9,115 bases of DNA from Opitutus sp. GAS368. GTDB taxonomy: Bacteria > Verrucomicrobiota > Verrucomicrobiia > Opitutales > Opitutaceae. Both the position numbers and the translations under genes were made by a program. Under the pieces are notes generated by a model. The model saw only the letters and a program-made list of their open reading frames with translations. It searched no databases and was not told the origin of the DNA. The stretch covers positions 1 through 9,115 of the forward strand of contig CAMATV010000103.1 of the NCBI GenBank assembly GCA_945861235.1, in the 5' to 3' direction. Each line of letters starts with the position of its first letter. Position 1 is the stretch's first letter. Below are positions 6,372 to 9,115 of this stretch, one piece after another.

Positions 6372-7280
6372 TCACTTCTTCTTCAATTTACGTGGCAACG
6401 TGACCAGGTTGCGCCGCTCAATTTCGGCGATGTTTTTCTCGACGGCGTCAAGATAGGCATTGGCGCCGTGGGGATATGGCAGCGCCAGAAACCGATAGAC
6501 GGCTTGGCAATCACTCTCAAGTTTGGGTTGCACAAATTTCCGCCAGAACAGGGGCGTGCGCTGGGCTACCTCGCTCTCGGATTTGAACGCCCGCCGCGAG
6601 GGAGGCAGGTGGATGAAGTCGTCGGATTCCTTGAATTCGTGGAACAGGATGCTCATTTCATCAGGATAGTCGGCGGCAGCCATCTGGCCGAGATAGTCGG
6701 CGGTGGCGAGGGCGCATCCAATGATCCGTTCGAAGGGTTCGCGGAATTTTAGGCGGCTGATATCCTTCGTCTGTCCGGTGCAGTTGATGGCGCCAAGCAC
6801 GGCCTCTAGTTCATAGTCGTTGGCGCCCAGGGTGGGTAAGTAAGACGCGACAAACGCACAACTGCGCAGCACGTGGCAGTAAGTGTATTTCGCGCCGGTG
6901 CCGACGGTGTCGGAGCGAAGTTTCAGGTAGCCAGTGTCGTGGAGGAGGACCGCCGAGATACCGAGTTCGAATTGGCGGGCAGTGAGGCGGGGCTGAACTC
7001 CGGCGGCGTGTCGGCCTGCCAACAGGAGCGTCATGCACACGGTCGCTTGGAGCGTATGCTCGAAGTCATGATAGCGCAGGTCGACGGCGGCATAGTCGGG
7101 GTGGCGCCCGGAAAATAGCGTAACCATGTCCTGAAAAATTGTCTCCAGCCACGCCAGGCTGGCATCGGGATACAGTTCCGAAAACTTCTTTTCCACGAAC
7201 ACGGCGACGGTCGGGGCGCTCTTCGTATCTATGTAAGGAAAAATCGCCGGCGCGGGAGAAGTTTTTTTAAGTCGTCCCAT
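6372..7280 (-). CDS. HD-domain metal-dependent phosphohydrolase, cyclic-nucleotide phosphodiesterase-like
   Basis: A 302-residue soluble protein with an HD-superfamily metal site: H71-D72 and H75 in YHDFEHT, H114-D115 in LLHDTGYL, H136, and D195 in ATADYLGQMA. The YHxxEH and ADxxGQ patterns recall cyclic-nucleotide phosphodiesterases and related hydrolases more than HD-GYP or RelA/SpoT proteins, since no GYP motif is present. No N-terminal sensor domain is large enough to name. The Lys-rich C-terminus (LPRKLKKK) and N-terminus (GRLKK) are basic. It would hydrolyse a phosphoester, possibly a cyclic nucleotide, in the cytoplasm, but the substrate is unknown. It is transcribed towards the YifB-like gene and divergently from coaE across a 97-bp spacer. 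The ATG follows CCCCTCTTTTC and has no Shine-Dalgarno sequence. The HD call is firm; the phosphodiesterase call is an inference from motif spacing. Confidence 0.78.
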   Translation of the reverse strand: MGRLKKTSPAPAIFPYIDTKSAPTVAVFVEKKFSELYPDASLAWLETIFQDMVTLFSGRHPDYAAVDLRYHDFEHTLQATVCMTLLLAGRHAAGVQPRLTARQFELGISAVLLHDTGYLKLRSDTVGTGAKYTYCHVLRSCAFVASYLPTLGANDYELEAVLGAINCTGQTKDISRLKFREPFERIIGCALATADYLGQMAAADYPDEMSILFHEFKESDDFIHLPPSRRAFKSESEVAQRTPLFWRKFVQPKLESDCQAVYRFLALPYPHGANAYLDAVEKNIAEIERRNLVTLPRKLKKK

Positions 7281-7330
7281 GAAAAGAGGGGTAGTCAGTT
7301 GCGAGTTCGTCGCGATTAAGGATTTGCCGA

Positions 7331-7346
7331 CTTGCTGAGCAAGCTC
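7331..7346. promoter_or_regulatory. Near-palindrome in the divergent spacer, possible operator
   Basis: CTTGCT and AGCAAG (7331-7336 and 7338-7343) form a 13-base near-palindrome with one central base. An overlapping GAGC-AA-GCTC (7337-7346) adds a second symmetry. It lies between the divergent HD-domain gene (start 7280) and coaE (start 7378), about 32 bp before the coaE ATG. No convincing -35/-10 pair was found for either gene, so the role is a guess. Confidence 0.25.
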
Positions 7347-7377
7347 AAAGCTGGGGGATCTACTCTACTAACACCAT

Positions 7378-7962
7378 ATGATCGTCGGAATTACGGGAGG
7401 CATCGGCTGTGGTAAGTCGACTGTGGGACGCTTGTTTGAGCAACGGGGATTTTCCCGCATCGACTCGGATGCGCTCGTGCGCGAGCGCGTGCTGCCCTGT
7501 GCCGGTGTCGTCGCAGCGGTGTGCAGTCGGTATGGGCCAGGCGTGCTGGCAGAAGATGGCACGATCGACCGGGCCAAATTGGGCGAATACGTTTTTTCGC
7601 ATGACGAGGAGCGGCGGTGGTTGGAGGACCTGACGCATCCGCTGGTGTTTGCGATTTGGCGCGAAGAGTTCGCGGCTCGGCCCGGCCAGCATTGGGCCGT
7701 GGAGGTTCCGCTGTTATTCGAGAAAGCTTTGGAGAATTGGTTTGATTTCACCGTATGCGTCGCCTGTGCTCCCGACCGACAACTCGCCCGACTGGAGCAA
7801 CGCGGTCTTCCGCACGGGCTCGCCGGGCAGCGAATCTCCAAGCAGCTGCCGTTGGTGCAGAAGATCGAGCGGTCTGACTACGTCTTATGGAATGAGGGAT
7901 CCCCCGATTTTCTGCAGGCCGAAGTTGACCGTTTGATCGAAGTCCTCACGTGTCAGTCTTGA
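7378..7962 (+). CDS. coaE: Dephospho-CoA kinase
   Basis: A 194-residue P-loop kinase that phosphorylates the 3'-hydroxyl of dephospho-CoA, the last step of coenzyme A synthesis. Seen are the family's GITGGIGCGKST (P-loop G7-T15), the IDSDALVRE segment with D29 and D31, LTHPLV with H87, the EVPLLFE motif (109-115), a CAPDRQLARL stretch and the C-terminal IERSDYVLWNEG. Its length matches the usual size of about 200 residues. ATG 7378 opens directly into the first beta strand before the P-loop, so the start is secure. The gene begins a plus-strand pair with rho, 62 bp downstream; I recall the same coaE-rho order in Verrucomicrobia and Planctomycetes. No Shine-Dalgarno sequence precedes the start, and codon use is mixed compared with the C-ending sugar operon. 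Confidence 0.95.
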   Translation: MIVGITGGIGCGKSTVGRLFEQRGFSRIDSDALVRERVLPCAGVVAAVCSRYGPGVLAEDGTIDRAKLGEYVFSHDEERRWLEDLTHPLVFAIWREEFAARPGQHWAVEVPLLFEKALENWFDFTVCVACAPDRQLARLEQRGLPHGLAGQRISKQLPLVQKIERSDYVLWNEGSPDFLQAEVDRLIEVLTCQS

Positions 7963-7974
7963 AACCTCCTCTTG

Positions 7975-8006
7975 CCCCGTGCGTCTGACGCACGGGCTCA
8001 CCCCGT
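7975..8006 (+). promoter_or_regulatory. Hairpin with alternative pairing in the coaE-rho spacer
   Basis: CCCGTGCG (7976-7983) pairs perfectly with CGCACGGG (7989-7996) around TCTGA; two further bases inside the loop are also complementary. A third segment, CCCGT (8002-8006), can instead pair with ACGGG (7992-7996). CCCCGT occurs exactly at 7975-7980 and again at 8001-8006, so the two copies could compete for the middle arm. The hairpin ends 28 bases before the rho ATG and has no T-run, which fits a leader control element or transcript-end stabiliser better than an intrinsic terminator. Confidence 0.4.
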
Positions 8007-8024
8007 ATTTCCACAGAATCCTCC

Positions 8025-9115
8025 ATGGCCCTCACTCCTAAATCTGACGATGGTTCGTCTGCCGCCGCCGGCGGCGAAAATAAGAAAACGCGCCGCCCGA
8101 GCGCCCCCCGCGCGCGCAAGCCGAAAGCCGAAAAGAGCCCGAAACCGGCGAGTGCCGAGAAAGCACCGAAGGCCGAACGCGCTGAGCGGACTCCCCGAGT
8201 GGAAAAATCTGCGCGAGTGGAGAAACCGGGCCGCCCCGAGCGGGCGGAACGCCAAGAAAAGAATATCTCGTCAGCCCAAGCTTCGACCCCCGAGTTCCGC
8301 TTCGAGGCTCCGGTTTCGGCGCCTGCTCCCATCCAGGCGCCTGCTCCCATCCAGGCACCTTTACCGGTAGCTCCGCGTGCTGAGCCCGCGCCCGCGCCAA
8401 CGCCCGCGCCAACGCCCGCGCCCGCGCCAACGCCCGCGCCAACATCAACGCCCACGCCGGCCTCTGAGCCGCAAGCTCGTGAAGGTGGCGGTGACCGGCG
8501 TTCTGACGGTGAAGACCGCTCCGACGGTGTGACGCGGGAGGCATTTGTACCTTCCGCGCAGCCGGCCGCTCCCGACCAGTCCGTGCCTTCGAACCCAGCG
8601 ACGTCTGTTCCGAGCAGTGGTGCCGGCAACGGCGGCGGCCAGCCTCAGCAACACGGCGGCGGCGGCGGCGGGCGTGGGGAGTGGCAGGATCGTGGGGGAG
8701 GCGGACGTGATGCTTGGAAGCAAGGTAAGCGTAAACGTGGTCGCCACGGCAACGGTGGTGGTGGCGGAGGAGGCTGGCAATCCGGCGGCGGTGGTGGCGG
8801 TCAAGCCCGCGAAGCCTACCAACCGCATCCGCCGCAGCCGGCGCCTCCGAGCACGACGCCGGTCTTCGGCGATTTGCCCAATCCGGCGCGCTTTAACGAC
8901 CTCGCTGCCCTCGACGCGCTCGCGCAGCAGCTGGCCGTCGGCACTGGCGACACGCTTTGGGTCAATGAACTCTATGCTTTGCCGCTCGGTGAGCTCACGG
9001 CGTTTGCGCGCCGATTCGGCGTCGTGTTCGATGGGGCGCCGAACCGTCGGCAACTTCTGACGCAGATTTTCACCAATGCCGGTGCCAACAACCGGGTTAT
9101 TCGGGACCGTGGCTA
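8025..9115 (+). CDS. rho: Transcription termination factor Rho, N-terminal part (runs off the window)
   Basis: An open frame from ATG 8025 to the window edge (363 codons plus two bases). About the first 290 residues are low-complexity and predicted disordered: a basic/acidic Lys-Arg-Glu-Ala-Pro arm (about 15-85), an APAPIQ tandem repeat (99-110), a Pro/Ala/Thr tract (121-146), then Gly/Arg-rich sequence (about 199-265) around the basic cluster KRKRGR (235-240). Next comes a Rho N-terminal domain at about 311-355, with LWVNELYALPLGELTAFARRFGV followed by NRRQLLTQIF. Rho is the hexameric RNA helicase that ends transcription; its RNA-binding and ATPase domains would lie beyond the window. Long insertions of this kind are known in Rho from several phyla, and in some they drive condensation. 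The Rho identity rests on this one domain, the arm and the coaE linkage. The ATG follows AATCCTCC, the opposite of a Shine-Dalgarno sequence. Confidence 0.82.
   Translation, partial: MALTPKSDDGSSAAAGGENKKTRRPSAPRARKPKAEKSPKPASAEKAPKAERAERTPRVEKSARVEKPGRPERAERQEKNISSAQASTPEFRFEAPVSAPAPIQAPAPIQAPLPVAPRAEPAPAPTPAPTPAPAPTPAPTSTPTPASEPQAREGGGDRRSDGEDRSDGVTREAFVPSAQPAAPDQSVPSNPATSVPSSGAGNGGGQPQQHGGGGGGRGEWQDRGGGGRDAWKQGKRKRGRHGNGGGGGGGWQSGGGGGGQAREAYQPHPPQPAPPSTTPVFGDLPNPARFNDLAALDALAQQLAVGTGDTLWVNELYALPLGELTAFARRFGVVFDGAPNRRQLLTQIFTNAGANNRVIRDRG
8319..8462 (+). repeat. In-frame tandem repeats in the Rho disordered arm
   Basis: An 18-base unit coding for APAPIQ occurs twice in tandem (8319-8336 and 8337-8354, differing at one base), followed by a partial third copy. 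From 8385 a run of CCCGCGCCAACG-type 6/12-base units encodes alternating Pro-Ala and Pro-Thr to about 8462. All units are multiples of three, so gain or loss of copies would keep the reading frame. Confidence 0.8.
8616..8814 (+). repeat. Glycine-codon-rich low-complexity tract in rho
   Basis: Runs of GGC, GGT and GGA codons encode two poly-glycine blocks of about 6-8 residues with scattered Arg, Trp and Gln, flanking the basic KRKRGR cluster. The composition resembles RGG-type RNA-binding segments. It is part of the coding sequence, not a separate gene. Confidence 0.6.

Noticed and set aside
7301..7366. Sigma-70 promoter for coaE using TTGCCG or TTGCTG as -35
   Set aside because: No acceptable -10 hexamer lies 16-18 bp downstream of either candidate.
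8319..8462. Direct repeats that might suggest a CRISPR array
   Set aside because: Units are 6-18 bases, contiguous without spacers, and in frame within a coding sequence.
7946..8629. 227-codon minus-strand frame rich in Gly/Ala repeats
   Set aside because: It is the antisense of the repeat-rich rho arm; the low complexity keeps several frames open without implying a gene.

Overview
The window is GC-rich bacterial chromosomal DNA and most resembles a member of Verrucomicrobiota, probably near Opitutaceae. This assignment is an inference. It rests on high GC with C-ending codons, translation starts that lack a Shine-Dalgarno sequence, the coaE-rho gene pair, a Rho with a very long disordered N-terminal arm, and a small operon for deoxysugar or L-sugar catabolism. 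No phage, insertion sequence, CRISPR array, tRNA or rRNA gene was seen.

Layout. Bases 1-828 hold the 3' part of a membrane protein of the YndJ type, followed at once by a hairpin at 831-858. Bases 829-1362 contain no convincing gene, but they are rich in predicted RNA structure. There is a strong hairpin with a T-rich tail at 1117-1157, two weaker hairpin/T-tract signals at 1229-1248 and 1277-1306, and an extended -10 promoter candidate at 1306-1314.

Bases 1363-4725 form a four-gene plus-strand cluster: a TIM-barrel ketose 3-epimerase-like protein, a FucU/RbsD-type sugar mutarotase, an aldo/keto reductase of the L-galactose/L-fucose 1-dehydrogenase type, and a zinc alcohol dehydrogenase of the L-galactonate dehydrogenase/RspB type. 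Together they suggest anomer conversion of an L-sugar, oxidation at C1 to a lactone, then oxidation of the resulting aldonate (or a related polyol acid), with a keto-sugar epimerisation step. Lactonase, dehydratase, aldolase, transporter and regulator genes are not in the window, so the exact substrate is not settled.

A convergent junction with a 10-bp hairpin (4758-4792) separates this cluster from two minus-strand genes, a YifB/ComM-type AAA+ ATPase (4793-6334) and, upstream of it, an HD-domain phosphohydrolase (6372-7280). These two are 37 bp apart and may be co-transcribed. A 97-bp divergent spacer (7281-7377) carrying a near-palindrome leads to coaE (7378-7962, dephospho-CoA kinase). After a hairpin-bearing 62-bp spacer comes the 5' part of rho (8025 to the window end), which encodes a long low-complexity arm and then a Rho N-terminal domain.

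Most of the window is metabolic and housekeeping. The parts most worth a second look are the structured gene-free block at 829-1362, the unusual make-up of the L-sugar operon, the alternative-pairing hairpins before rho, and the repeat-rich Rho arm.
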